NCBI RefSeq assembly: GCF_028369135.1
Contig: NZ_JAPWHW010000026.1
Span: 1 to 47,078, forward strand
Direction: 5' to 3'
DNA length: 47,078 bases
From: Roseovarius sp. ZX-A-9
Lineage (GTDB): Bacteria > Pseudomonadota > Alphaproteobacteria > Rhodobacterales > Rhodobacteraceae
Of this stretch, positions 1-8,274 are shown piece by piece. The position numbers were made by a program, and so were the translations under genes. The notes under the pieces are model-generated. The model was not told the origin of the DNA. It saw nothing but the letters and a program-made list of their open reading frames with translations, and did no database searches. Position 1 is the stretch's first letter. Each line of letters starts with the position of its first letter.

Positions 1-77
1 GAAACGAATTATCAGGGGGGTCACTTTTGGACGCCGATTACCCCAATACAGGGGTCAATCTTGCATGCCGGTTCACA
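1..77. mobile_element. Terminal segment of an IS21-family element running off the left edge
   Basis: Two related 23-bp direct repeats are visible, at 17-39 and 51-73, both beginning GGGGTCA and sharing about 18 of 23 positions. Tandem terminal repeats of this kind, with a TG...CA end, are characteristic of IS21-family elements. Read on the minus strand the element would begin TGTGAACC at 77. The neighbouring qorB-like reading frame loses homology exactly at this point, which supports 77/78 as the insertion junction. The istA/istB genes would lie outside the window, so the family call rests on the end structure only. Confidence 0.6.
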
Positions 78-567
78 TTCCGGCGCTGTTGGCGATCTCA
101 CCGCGCGCCTTGTAGGTGTCGATGTATTCAATGTCCGGCTCGATGTAGATGCCGTTGCGCCCGATGGCCCAGTCAAGGCCACTGGCGCGAATGTCTGCCT
201 CGGTCTGACGGTTGCTTTGGACGACGGGGGAAAACGCCGTGCCCTCCTCGGGGCCGATGATGCTGGTATAGACCAGCTTTTGCACACCGGCCGCGCGGGC
301 GGCGTCGATGACGTTGCGGTGCTGCTGGATGCGCTCTTCCGGCGGGGCCATGCCCGACACGATCACCAACGCATCAACCCCTTTGAGGGAAGTTTGAAGC
401 TGCTCCGGCTGGTCATAGTCGCCGGGGCGAAGCTCGATGCCAAGGCCGGAGACCTTGCCGGGCGTGCGGGCCAGGCCGATGACGGGGCGGCCTTGCGGCA
501 GGGCCTTCAGTTTCTCGGCAATAGCGCGGCCAAGCTGGCCCGAAACGGCGGTGACGGCATAGGTCAT
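73..567 (-). pseudogene. 3'-truncated NmrA-type NAD(P)H-binding oxidoreductase (QorB-like)
   Basis: The N-terminus (residues about 1-20) has the NmrA/SDR nucleotide-binding start VTAVSGQLG, where a glycine-rich loop follows the first beta strand. Internal sequence such as YTSIIG and the DWAIGRNGIY region matches NmrA-type quinone oxidoreductase 2 (QorB) and related NAD(P)H-binding proteins. These are usually about 280 residues; here only about 164 remain. The frame ends in TGA at 73-75, inside the IS21-like end, just after the family's GEIANSAG segment. I chose ATG at 567 because GGAGA lies 8-10 bases upstream; an in-frame ATG 24 bases earlier has no such site. The missing C-terminal half would contribute to substrate binding, so the product is probably inactive. 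Confidence 0.75.
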
Positions 568-618
568 GACAGTGGTCTCCTGTGTTTGCATGTCTTTCGG
601 GATTGTCGCTTGGGTAAT

Positions 619-648
619 GGGCGCCGCGGGACAAACCCCGCGACGCCC
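619..648 (-). terminator. GC-rich stem-loop downstream of the MBL-fold gene
   Basis: GGGCGCCGCGGG (619-630) and CCCGCGACGCCC (637-648) form a 12-bp stem with one mismatch around the 6-base loop ACAAAC. It lies 15 bases after the stop codon of the leftward metallo-hydrolase gene and before the qorB-like remnant. No T-run follows, so it may be a weak terminator or an mRNA-stabilising hairpin. Confidence 0.4.
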
Positions 649-663
649 CGTCCCTGGCGGGCG

Positions 664-1671
664 TTATGGATCCAGAACGACCAGATGCATGAACATGGTC
701 TGGCAGTTCTCGGCCATGTTCAACTCGACGTTGCGCAGCTTGCCGGCCCAGTTCTCGATCATGTGGGTGGCACAGGCGTTCGACGCGACCTCGATCCCGT
801 GCTTGTAGGTGAAATGCGCGGCGGATTCGTCGTAACGCCGTTCGCTTTCCATCATCACGGCGCGGTACCAGTCGCTTTGCACAACCCCCATCAGCGTCTG
901 CTTCATGTCACCGATGAAGGCCTGATAGGTCCGCATGTGGTCCTGCGTGCCAGGAAACCTTTCGTGGCCGGTGACGACAAAATTGAAGTCGTAGCCGTTC
1001 AAAAGCAGGTCCGGCAGGCCGAAGGCAAACCAGGGATCGGTGCTTTCGCCCCAGTGGATCCAGGGCGCGGCGTCGGGGTGGAACATGTCGACCGCGAACA
1101 GGATCTTCTGCTCGGGTGCCCAGGCGATCATGTCGCTCTGGCTGTGCCAGTTGCGGTCAAGATCCTTCAGCTCCAACCGGAACCCCCCGGTTTCCAGCAC
1201 ATATTCATCCTCGAACACCAGATCGGGCTGCGGGCGCTTGGGATCCTGCGCTGCGGCCAGCAGATCGGCGGTTTCCTTTTCCGCGATCAGGATCGCGCTT
1301 TCCGGAAACAGGTAGGCGCCCTGGCTGTGGTCGCGGTGGTGGTGGGAATAGATAACATGCGTGATCGGCTTGTCCGTCACCTGCGGGATCACCTCAAGCA
1401 CGAAGGGCGAGACATCCGGCTTTGGATCGTAAACGACGACGCCATCGTCGGTGACGAAAAACACCATGTTCTCAAAGCTGTCATGCACGAACCAGGCGTT
1501 CTCGGCGATCTGGTAGTAGCCATATCCGCTTTCGGGCAGCGTGGAATAAGCGTAGTCGCGGGTGCTGTAGGTCGATTTCACGGCCTCTGCGTCGAAACCG
1601 TCCTGCGCCTGCGCGATGCAGGGCAACAGCCCCGCCCCGACGCATAGCATGGTCTTCAGGTCTATTCTCAT
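664..1671 (-). CDS. Periplasmic MBL-fold metallo-hydrolase
   Basis: A 335-residue protein with an N-terminal Sec signal peptide ending near CIAQAQ (residues about 1-22). The metallo-beta-lactamase signature HxHxDH appears as HHHRDH at about residue 110, followed by the further expected ligands: a His in NWHSQSD, an Asp in FAVDMFHP and a His in VTGHERF. This is the normal set for a dinuclear metal site. The length and periplasmic location resemble the group often called quinoprotein-relay or SoxH-like MBL hydrolases, but the substrate cannot be read from sequence. ATG at 1671 is preceded by AGGAAA at a suitable distance; the frame stays open upstream but without homology. The upstream region is cut at 1794 by the adjacent IS, so the native promoter may be partly replaced. 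Confidence 0.85.
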   Translation of the reverse strand: MRIDLKTMLCVGAGLLPCIAQAQDGFDAEAVKSTYSTRDYAYSTLPESGYGYYQIAENAWFVHDSFENMVFFVTDDGVVVYDPKPDVSPFVLEVIPQVTDKPITHVIYSHHHRDHSQGAYLFPESAILIAEKETADLLAAAQDPKRPQPDLVFEDEYVLETGGFRLELKDLDRNWHSQSDMIAWAPEQKILFAVDMFHPDAAPWIHWGESTDPWFAFGLPDLLLNGYDFNFVVTGHERFPGTQDHMRTYQAFIGDMKQTLMGVVQSDWYRAVMMESERRYDESAAHFTYKHGIEVASNACATHMIENWAGKLRNVELNMAENCQTMFMHLVVLDP

Positions 1672-1794
1672 GTCCGGTTTTCCTTTCCGGTTGGACTGCG
1701 CGCGTTTCCGGAATGCGCAGGTTCCCCTGTTCATCCCTCCGGTTGCAGGGGCGCCGCCATACCGTGCAGTGACGCCCAAGCGGTGACGGAAGTG

Positions 1795-1818
1795 GGGAGT
1801 GGACAAAACATGGGGGTC
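1795..1818. repeat. Left terminal inverted repeat of the ISKra4-like element
   Basis: This 24-base segment begins GGGAGTGGACAAAACATGGG and is perfectly complementary to 3232-3255. The match ends just inside at 1819, and the next outer base also mismatches, which fixes the element's ends. Confidence 0.85.
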
Positions 1819-3178
1819 ATGCGGCGCGTTTTCTGTTTGCGACGGTCAGCCGACCATCGAGAACTGCGGCCCTTGTGACGGCTACTCGGTGAGCCCCTTT
1901 GGGCGACCACCGCATCCTTCTGCGCTTTCCCATGCGGGCATTGGCAATGTCATCGACTGATCCTTCGGCACGAGATGACGAGATGGGCAGCCCGTTACGG
2001 TACCGTCGGCCATAGTCGACGAGGGATTCCATGTTGTTCGCGAGATAGGTGTACAGTGTCTCGCATCTGGCCTGCACACGAGCGGCAGCGGTGCGGACAG
2101 CCAGAGGTTCTTCCGCAAGGCGGGTGCAATCGTGCATGAGCCCCTTCAGATATGTTTCCGCGACCCGTGCTCTGCCATGCCAAAGCCACCAGCGGAGGCT
2201 TTTCGCGGGGCGCTGGAACAGCACTGGAATTCCAGTGAATCCCGGTATCTGGACCAGACCCTGAACGGCGGCCTCAACATGTCGAATGCGCATCGAGATG
2301 TGCCACCAGTCGAGGATATGCTTCACCTGGCCGTCGCCACCCATGGCATTCCGTATGAGGTTCGGGAGAGCAAGCTCGCCATCAGAGATTACCGTCAACA
2401 GACGGCCCGGCTTCCATCCAAAGTCTGACAGCTCTTCTCGCATCCGGCTGCCTGGCGATGCCGTCGCATTGGCGACCAAGCCAAATCGTCGGCACATATT
2501 GCGGCTTTCAATCTTACCGACCACAAGATCCAGATGCCGCTGCTGATACTCTGGTCGACAGCGGATATGCGCACCGTCCAGAAAAACCGTCAAACCACCT
2601 TTGGGCGGTGCTTCAACGGGATCGCCTGATGCCCTACGACTTTTCTCGAGCCCAGTGGCTACTCTTCCCAACCGGTCACGTACCGTGGTGTGATGGGACG
2701 GATGGCAGGGGAGGAAACTTTTCATCAGCCGCGCGGCTTCGCGAAAGGAATGCCGGGACCCGAGTTCCGCATATAGCCGCTGCAGCTCCGGGGTAGCTCG
2801 GTCAGGAAAGAAATAGGCCAGCGGAGAAATAGGCCCGCTGGGCATCGCCGCTGACCTGGCATCACAAGAACAGCGGCGCAAGCGCGCGGCTTTGACCCGA
2901 ACCCGCCCAAAGAGCGTGTCGAGATCGCGCGTGCGGTAGTCATGAATGGGACGAACCGAGGCGCAATCCGGGCATACGCGGCTTTCTCGAATGATCTCAT
3001 CGACCTGGTTGTAAAGGACTACCCTCTGGATCTGTTCGACGATCCTCTTCCCATCCTCGAGGCGCAGCCCGATCCCGTCTGGACAGGTCACCCGGTAGGG
3101 TCGAGAAATGCCGTCAAGCTGATGAGTGCGCTTCTCCCCATTATCGAAGGTCGTTTCGATTGTGATCCGTACGTCCAT
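1817..3178 (-). CDS. ISKra4-like family transposase
   Basis: A 453-residue transposase. Visible features are an N-terminal zinc-finger-like region (CPDC at about 69 and CSC at about 104), a DDE-type core with FLDGAHIRCRP (about residues 203-213, first Asp), ISDGE (second Asp region), the HILDWWHISMRI segment, and a basic C-terminal tail after SSSRAEGSVDD (late Glu). The combination of a DGAH/DGGH motif and an ILDW-H-x-x-MR block is typical of ISKra4-family transposases; I am less sure of the subgroup. No frameshift or internal stop is present, so the gene may be functional. ATG at 3178 follows a G-rich sequence that could act as a ribosome-binding site. Confidence 0.75.
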   Translation of the reverse strand: MDVRITIETTFDNGEKRTHQLDGISRPYRVTCPDGIGLRLEDGKRIVEQIQRVVLYNQVDEIIRESRVCPDCASVRPIHDYRTRDLDTLFGRVRVKAARLRRCSCDARSAAMPSGPISPLAYFFPDRATPELQRLYAELGSRHSFREAARLMKSFLPCHPSHHTTVRDRLGRVATGLEKSRRASGDPVEAPPKGGLTVFLDGAHIRCRPEYQQRHLDLVVGKIESRNMCRRFGLVANATASPGSRMREELSDFGWKPGRLLTVISDGELALPNLIRNAMGGDGQVKHILDWWHISMRIRHVEAAVQGLVQIPGFTGIPVLFQRPAKSLRWWLWHGRARVAETYLKGLMHDCTRLAEEPLAVRTAAARVQARCETLYTYLANNMESLVDYGRRYRNGLPISSSRAEGSVDDIANARMGKRRRMRWSPKGAHRVAVTRAAVLDGRLTVANRKRAA

Positions 3179-3231
3179 GGCAGCCCCCCACGCAAAGAGC
3201 TTACCTTAGCACAGCCCAGATCACCGATGAC

Positions 3232-3255
3232 GACCCCCATGTTTTGTCCACTCCC
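3232..3255. repeat. Right terminal inverted repeat of the ISKra4-like element
   Basis: Perfect inverted copy of 1795-1818. The adjoining sequence at 3256 continues directly into the IS66 tnpB remnant. Confidence 0.85.
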
Positions 3256-3499
3256 TCGTCGGCCAGGTGAACCTGCTTTCTTCCAGCCGCTTGTAGGCCA
3301 TGACCAAACCGCTGTCGTCCCAGAATAAGATCTTCATTCGGTCGGCGCGCTTTGAGCGGAAGACGAAGACCGTTCCGGTGAATGGATCCTCGGCCAGCGC
3401 GGATTGAACCAAAGCCGCGAGACCATCATGGCCCTTCCGGAAGTCGACAGGCTTCGTCGCCACCAAGATCCGTACGCCCTGCGAGGCATCAGCATGGGT
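3256..3499 (-). pseudogene. IS66-family TnpB remnant, frameshifted and truncated
   Basis: The minus strand encodes ATKPVDFRKGHDGLAALVQ and later KILFWDDSGLVMAYKRLEE, highly characteristic of the N-terminal two thirds of IS66 TnpB (Orf2, usually about 115 residues). The gene is broken twice. The apparent start, ATG CTG ATG CCT, is out of frame with the conserved body; one extra base after CCT would restore the usual start, so a 1-base loss near codon 4 is likely. The 3' end is cut by the ISKra4-like element at 3255. It cannot make a normal TnpB. Confidence 0.75.
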
Positions 3500-3580
3500 G
3501 CGCCTCCAGCGCGTGGACTATCTCCGCTACTCGGGCGACGGGGATGTCATGCGCGAGTTCGATCACGACAGACCCCCGAT
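3489..3580 (-). pseudogene. C-terminal fragment of IS66-family TnpA (Orf1)
   Basis: The minus strand encodes VVIELAHDIPVARVAEIVHAL followed by TGA at 3489-3491, overlapping the tnpB start region as in intact IS66 elements. This resembles the C-terminus of the IS66 accessory protein TnpA. Homology is lost upstream (roughly beyond 3580-3600), shortly before the end of the LysR gene at 3637. The left boundary of module A is therefore an IS66 scar. The exact junction cannot be placed by eye. Confidence 0.5.
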
Positions 3581-3636
3581 CAGGATCACTGTAAGCTGTG
3601 TCTGCGCACCACACGGGATCAGAAAAGTTTGCGACA

Positions 3637-4554
3637 CTACCTATGGGTTTGTGTGAATGCAGCCTGCGTTCGAATCCACTCGCAAAACGAAAAGGACTGA
3701 GGAGATGCGGCGTCATCGACGGGAGTTACAATATAATAAGACCATGGGTGTTCAACATCTGCTGCGAATGGACGAACCAATCGACCCGATGCAATGTCGT
3801 CTTCAGCCAATTCGACATATCCGATGGCTATGCCAAGTCCATTAATAGCAGCCTGAATAGCCAGTCCGGGATCTTGGAAGGAGAGCCCACCACTGCAATT
3901 TATGTGAGGCAACCCCATAGCGGAGAACCATTCTTGCCACTCAGATTTGATCCCGACTCCGTAACTCACATCCGCATGAAGTAGCTTGAAATCGAGCAGT
4001 TCTTTCGGACAATTTAGCGCTTCCCTTCTTTCCAGCAATTTTGGGCTGCACACTGGTGACATGTGGATGGGCATAAGAAGTTCAGAGGATAATTTTGGCC
4101 AATTCCCGAAACCTGCGCGAATACCAACATGGAAACCATCTCGTTTGAAATCAGCTTTTTTAAGAGATGAGCTAATACGAATCTCAACATCCGGATGTTG
4201 ATTTTGAAAATTCCAAAGTCGCGGAACCAGCCATTTGTTCGCAAAAGAGGGTGTGACCGTGACATTTAACACTTTTTGAGGAACATCCGACCGCGCATCA
4301 TCGAGTGCCAGCGCTATTTCGTCAAAGGACGTCTTGAGCGTTGGGAATAATTTTTCTCCAGAGGTGGTTAAGAAAACCCGTCGGTTTTTCCGTTCGAATA
4401 GCTTTGTGCCAAGGCTCTCTTCGAGACCCAGAATGTGATGGCTTATTGTTGAGTGTGAGACGCATAATTCTTCAGCAGCCCGACTGAAACTTGATAATCG
4501 TGCTGCCGCTTCAAACGCACGTAATGCATTCAATTGAACTCCAAATTTTCGCAT
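3637..4554 (-). CDS. LysR-family regulator (GcvA-like), divergent from module A
   Basis: A 305-residue LysR-type transcriptional regulator. The N-terminal winged helix-turn-helix spans residues about 5-63 (LRAFEAAARLSSFSRAAEEL, HSTISHHILGLEE, GTKLFERKNRR). A periplasmic-binding-protein-like effector domain follows from about residue 90, with the GcvA-like segment LVPRLWNFQNQHPDVEIRISS. It is transcribed away from the Rieske gene at 4760, the usual arrangement for a LysR regulator of an adjacent catabolic operon. I use ATG at 4554 with AGGTTGG upstream; a TTG two codons earlier is possible. The gene is markedly AT-rich compared with the rest of the window, consistent with separate acquisition of module A. 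The inducer is unknown. Confidence 0.85.
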   Translation of the reverse strand: MRKFGVQLNALRAFEAAARLSSFSRAAEELCVSHSTISHHILGLEESLGTKLFERKNRRVFLTTSGEKLFPTLKTSFDEIALALDDARSDVPQKVLNVTVTPSFANKWLVPRLWNFQNQHPDVEIRISSSLKKADFKRDGFHVGIRAGFGNWPKLSSELLMPIHMSPVCSPKLLERREALNCPKELLDFKLLHADVSYGVGIKSEWQEWFSAMGLPHINCSGGLSFQDPGLAIQAAINGLGIAIGYVELAEDDIASGRLVRPFAADVEHPWSYYIVTPVDDAASPQSFSFCEWIRTQAAFTQTHR

Positions 4555-4759
4555 AGGCAATCCAACCTGTCGAATTATTCAACATATCGTGTCAGATCTA
4601 TCTGCTTGTCGTCAAGGCGAACTTTCGGGAAGGTTCATCTGAAACTGCGACGTTTTGTACCAACCACGCTTCCGAGCACCATCCGAAGAATCGAGCATCG
4701 TAACCAGCGGCGCTTGCTTTCTCAGGGCGTGTATCTGCGGCCAACTCAAGAGGTTTGAA
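4555..4759. promoter_or_regulatory. Divergent regulatory region between LysR and the Rieske operon
   Basis: This 205-base gap separates divergent starts and must contain both promoters. It includes a small dyad, TTCATCTGAA at 4634-4643, of the TTCA-TGAA type seen in some LysR sites. I do not see convincing -35/-10 boxes. The operator call is tentative. Confidence 0.35.
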
Positions 4760-5977
4760 ATGACGATAGAAGGTAATTCGATCTGGTCGAAAGCCACATA
4801 CAAGGACACGAAGGGACCAATCGACCAGGCAACGACGTTGCCGCCCGAAGTGTACAAATCACAGGAATGGTACGAAAAGGAAATTGAAACAATCTTCATG
4901 AAGTCATGGCTTGTGGCCACACGTGAAGAAGAGATTCCCAACCCGGGCGATTATGTCCGTCTGGATATTATTGGCGAGCCACTGATCATTCTGCGGGATC
5001 AGGCCGGAACGATTCGCGCACTATCAGCATCTTGCCGGCATCGAGGTTCCGAACTGGTTTCGGGTAAAGGGAACTGTCGCCTGTTGGTCTGCCCGTATCA
5101 TGCTTGGAGCTATTCACTGACGGGTGAGTTGAAAGCAGCCCCTTCAATGGAAGATGCCAAAGACTTCGACAAATCGGACTACAGCCTTCCAAGCATTCGT
5201 GCCGAAACCTGGGCCGGCTTTGTGTTCATCAACTTTGACAAGGACGCCAAGCCGTTGCTGGAGAGCCTTGGAGGTCTGCCGAAGCGGTTCGAAAGCTACA
5301 AGATGGAAAACATGAAGGTGACCAAGAAGTGGGAAAACACCTTCAAGGCCAACTGGAAGGTCTGGGTGGAGAATTCTCGCGAAGGGTATCACGTCCGGAC
5401 TGTTCATCGCGAATCTTTGGATACCTATTATCCAGGCGCTAAAGTCAAAAAATTCCTCGCGGAGGGGGTGCCGAGCGTTTACGAGATCAACACCAGCGAC
5501 AATGAAAATGGGCTGTATGTTCCCCGTGACGCGACCCTTCCATTTGTCGAAGGTCTTTCCGAACAAGACGCAGCGTGCACACATTTCGTAGTGCATTATC
5601 CGCACCTTCTGCTGAACCTGCCGCCAGATCGCATTACGTTTCACCAGTATTTTCCCGAAGGGCCAGAATGGACCCGGATCGTGACGTGGTGCTGTTTCCC
5701 CGAAAGCACCATCGAACTGGAAAACTTCGAAAGGGACGCGGAGGAGAAATATTACCCGCCAATGGAATTGTTCATCGCAGAAGACAAGGGGATCTGTGAG
5801 CTGGTCCAGCGTGGCATCGGCGGCAGAATGGCGGAGCGCGGCAGATTCTGTCCCACCGAAGAAAAAACAGTTCACGAGTTCGCATCCTACGTCGTGGACC
5901 ATGTTCTGGGCGACGAGGATAAGCCGGCATCTGCGGATGAGCGAAATATCTCTGAGAAAATGGAGTTCCAATCATGA
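4760..5977 (+). CDS. Rieske non-heme iron oxygenase, alpha subunit (module A)
   Basis: A 405-residue aromatic-ring-hydroxylating or amine-demethylating oxygenase alpha subunit. The Rieske [2Fe-2S] motif is complete: C92-x-H94 and C111-x2-H114. The catalytic domain has the mononuclear iron ligands H211 and H216 in NSREGYHVRTVH. Glu208 is at the position where naphthalene-type dioxygenases have the bridging Asp. Glu here is known in carnitine-oxygenase (CntA)-like enzymes, so amine or N-heterocycle substrates are plausible. ATG at 4760 follows AGAGG at good spacing; the open frame upstream has no homology. The stop overlaps the RidA-like gene by 4 bases. No ferredoxin or reductase gene lies nearby, so electrons must come from a partner encoded elsewhere. 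Confidence 0.88.
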   Translation: MTIEGNSIWSKATYKDTKGPIDQATTLPPEVYKSQEWYEKEIETIFMKSWLVATREEEIPNPGDYVRLDIIGEPLIILRDQAGTIRALSASCRHRGSELVSGKGNCRLLVCPYHAWSYSLTGELKAAPSMEDAKDFDKSDYSLPSIRAETWAGFVFINFDKDAKPLLESLGGLPKRFESYKMENMKVTKKWENTFKANWKVWVENSREGYHVRTVHRESLDTYYPGAKVKKFLAEGVPSVYEINTSDNENGLYVPRDATLPFVEGLSEQDAACTHFVVHYPHLLLNLPPDRITFHQYFPEGPEWTRIVTWCCFPESTIELENFERDAEEKYYPPMELFIAEDKGICELVQRGIGGRMAERGRFCPTEEKTVHEFASYVVDHVLGDEDKPASADERNISEKMEFQS

Positions 5978-6390
5978 CTCGGCAACGTATCTCCATCGCC
6001 AGCGTGAGCGAGCCCGAAGATGGGCGTGTGGGCTCTCAATGTCTTAAAGTTGGTGAGCAACTCTATATTTCGGGCCAGATTGCTTTCTCAAACGGTGAGT
6101 TGGTTGGCGCGGGCGATCCACTTGAACAATGCAGACAATGTTTTCGCAACATTGAGGCCTATGTCGCCGAAGCGGGCGGGACACTTGATGACGTTGTTTC
6201 ACTCAACATTTTCCTGAATGACATTCGCTACCGGGAAGCCGCGATCGTCGCTCGGTCTGAGTTTTTCAGTGATCCCGGGCCCGGTGCGACTGTTGTGGGT
6301 GGTGTAGATTTCGCCTTTGAAACGCTCTTGGTCGAAATCAGCGCAATAGCCCACATTTCTAAAAATTGCTCTGACTGTGGCGGGTGCTGA
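5974..6390 (+). CDS. RidA/YjgF/YER057c-family protein lacking the catalytic Arg
   Basis: A 138-residue Rid-superfamily protein, co-translated with the upstream Rieske gene through a 4-base ATGA overlap. The fold signatures are clear: LYISGQIAF near residue 30, the helix NIEAYVAEAGGTLDDVVSLNIFLND, and the C-terminal strand LVEISAIAHI. True RidA imine deaminases carry an Arg (position 105 in E. coli) within the motif ARSxV. Here the aligned stretch is GATVV, so that Arg is absent, and the later Glu of EIEAIA is replaced by Ser (EISAIA). It is therefore unlikely to hydrolyse 2-aminoacrylate by the standard mechanism and may belong to the Rid1-7 paralogues found in catabolic operons, where the reactions differ. 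The last residues (KNCSDCGGC) are an unusual Cys-rich tail. Confidence 0.82.
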   Translation: MTRQRISIASVSEPEDGRVGSQCLKVGEQLYISGQIAFSNGELVGAGDPLEQCRQCFRNIEAYVAEAGGTLDDVVSLNIFLNDIRYREAAIVARSEFFSDPGPGATVVGGVDFAFETLLVEISAIAHISKNCSDCGGC

Positions 6391-6638
6391 TTTTTCCGAG
6401 CAAAAAAAATAGCGCCCGATTAGCAACCATGGGATCGCCATGGACATGAAGAAAAAATTCGCAAATGGCTGTCAAAACAGAAGAGGAGAAAGCGACTAAA
6501 TCAAAAGAAAGGAAGCTGGCTGACATCACGCATTTGCGATGAGAGTGCTGCTTCACTGACGGCTCGAATCTCCGAAAAATGTGAAACCAAATGACAAATC
6601 ACAAAAGTCCAACAGCGTAGTAAAAGTGGAGAGGTACC
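6391..6638. other. Intergenic region before the orphan substrate-binding protein gene
   Basis: A 248-base AT-rich gap between the RidA-like and binding-protein genes. It holds A-runs and two nearby CCATGG sites but no supported gene. A short frame starting near 6440 has no ribosome-binding site or homology. The length suggests a separate promoter or an mRNA processing region for the highly expressed binding protein. Confidence 0.4.
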
Positions 6639-8249
6639 ATGACAAGGATAGATGATAAAATATTGCCAGACCGTTTAGCTGCAGCAGCCCGCGAGGGTAA
6701 GATCTCGCGCCGGTCTTTCATAAACTATTCGCTGGCAGCGGGCATGACTATGTCAACAGCAACCGGCTTATGGGGAACGGCCGCCAAAGCCACGCCAAAA
6801 CGTGGCGGTATATTTCGCATAGGCCAACACGATGGTAGTTCCACTGACAGTCACGACCCCGGAACATATGTTGGATACCACACCATCATGTTGGGGCATA
6901 CTCACCGCTCCTATTTGACGATGGTCAACACTGATCAGTCGCTTGGGCCCGATGTGGCAACTGAATGGTTCGCAACTCCCGACGCGAAAGAGTGGACGTT
7001 CAAACTCAACCCTAATGTCACATTCCATTCCGGCAGAAAAATGAACGCTGGTGATGTGCTTGCGTCATTGAACCATCATCGCCGCGAGACATCAACATCG
7101 GGCGCCAAAGCGCTTTTGGCAAACGTTGTGGATATTGTCGACAATGGAGATCATTCGGTAACGCTGAAGATGGATTCACCGAATGCTGATCTGCCGTGGA
7201 TGATGCAGGACTATCATTTGGCCATTCTTCCTGCAAACCCGGATGGAACAGCGGATTGGCAATCAGGGGATGGCACCGGTCCCTACAAGCTGGTTGAGCA
7301 CCAATTTGGCGTGGGGTCTCGTCTGGTTCGCCATGAAGAGTGGCACGGCGAAGGAGCGTATTTCGATGAGGTTCAATTCATCGTCCTAAACGATCCGAAT
7401 GCGCGGCAAACCGCCCTTCTGTCCGGTGATGTTGATGCAGTTTCACAGCTGGAGAACAAAACACTTTCTCTGTTGGCGCGCAATTCCAAGGTCGAAATTG
7501 ATAACGTCCCATCGGCTTCGGCGGTTACCATGCCGATGCATTGTGACAGGACGCCCTTCGATAATGTTGACGTGCGAATGGCATTGAAATTGGCCATGAA
7601 TCGCAAGGAAATGATTGAAAAAGTCACGTATGGTGCGGCTACGTTAGGCAATGATTTTCATCACTCGTCAGCGATGGCATATTTTCCGTCGGATATTCCA
7701 CAACGCGAGTACGATCCAGACCAGGCAAAGTTTTTCTTGAAGAAGGCTGGTGCTGAAGGTTTATCCGTCAAGCTTCACGTTTCGGATTCCGTCACAAACG
7801 GCGCAGTTGACTTGTGCGTTCTATATGCTGAACAGGCCAAAGCGGCAGGTATCAACATAAATGTAGTTCGCGAGCCCAACGATGGTTACTGGTCGAACGT
7901 TTGGCTCAAAAAGCCTTGGTGCTTGTCTTCCTGGGGGCCACGCCCAACACCGGATCTGATCTACACCTCGACGTATAAAGATGATTCATCCTGGAACGAA
8001 GCCCGTTGGAAAAACCCCAGGTTCAACGAAATCCTTACTGAAGCCAAATCTCAGTTGGACGACGTAAAACGCGCGGAAATGTATCGTGAGATGGGTATGA
8101 TCGCCCGAGACGATGGCGGCACTTTGATCCCCTACTTTCCGAACTACGTTTATGGACGTCGCAGCAACGTCAGGCACAGTGGTGAACTGTCGGCCGCCTG
8201 GATGCTGGATGGTGGTCGCGCTGCGCAGCGCTGGTGGTTCGACGGGTAA
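6639..8249 (+). CDS. Family-5 ABC substrate-binding protein, Tat-exported, orphan
   Basis: A 536-residue periplasmic solute-binding protein of the peptide/opine/nickel class (SBP family 5). The twin-arginine signal SRRSFINYS at about residues 24-32 is followed by a hydrophobic stretch, with maturation near AAKATP. The mature part has typical family-5 blocks: EWTFKLNPNVTFHSG, then NHHRRETS, and YDPDQAKFFLKKAG in the second lobe. GGAGAGG directly precedes the ATG. No permease or ATPase gene lies in module A, although the protein resembles the module C binding protein at 41913 along its length, including NHHR, DYHL and a terminal RWWF. It may use the module C transporter or another one. A strong stem-loop follows the stop. 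Confidence 0.85.
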   Translation: MTRIDDKILPDRLAAAAREGKISRRSFINYSLAAGMTMSTATGLWGTAAKATPKRGGIFRIGQHDGSSTDSHDPGTYVGYHTIMLGHTHRSYLTMVNTDQSLGPDVATEWFATPDAKEWTFKLNPNVTFHSGRKMNAGDVLASLNHHRRETSTSGAKALLANVVDIVDNGDHSVTLKMDSPNADLPWMMQDYHLAILPANPDGTADWQSGDGTGPYKLVEHQFGVGSRLVRHEEWHGEGAYFDEVQFIVLNDPNARQTALLSGDVDAVSQLENKTLSLLARNSKVEIDNVPSASAVTMPMHCDRTPFDNVDVRMALKLAMNRKEMIEKVTYGAATLGNDFHHSSAMAYFPSDIPQREYDPDQAKFFLKKAGAEGLSVKLHVSDSVTNGAVDLCVLYAEQAKAAGININVVREPNDGYWSNVWLKKPWCLSSWGPRPTPDLIYTSTYKDDSSWNEARWKNPRFNEILTEAKSQLDDVKRAEMYREMGMIARDDGGTLIPYFPNYVYGRRSNVRHSGELSAAWMLDGGRAAQRWWFDG

Positions 8250-8274
8250 GAGTATCAAACGTCAAACCCGTTAA

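Larger units (their letters stand above)
1795..3255 (-). mobile_element. Complete insertion sequence, ISKra4-like, with 24-bp perfect inverted repeats
   Basis: The element is bounded by a 24-bp perfect inverted repeat (1795-1818 and 3232-3255) and carries a single full-length transposase gene, so it is about 1.46 kb. The transposase stop codon overlaps the left repeat. Its right boundary lies inside an IS66 tnpB reading frame, while its left boundary lies in unrelated DNA upstream of the MBL-fold gene. The bases outside the two ends (GACGGAAGTG and TCGTCGGCCA) show no target duplication. This suggests a deletion or recombination next to the element after insertion. Family assignment rests on the transposase. 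Confidence 0.8.

Noticed and set aside
61..1647. A 528-codon open frame on the plus strand across the qorB and MBL-fold genes
   Set aside because: It is antisense to two genes with clear family motifs and shows no recognisable domain. Long antisense frames are common in GC-rich codon usage.
6440..6500. A possible 19-codon leader peptide gene before the module A binding protein
   Set aside because: There is no convincing ribosome-binding site, and neither homology nor codon bias supports it.
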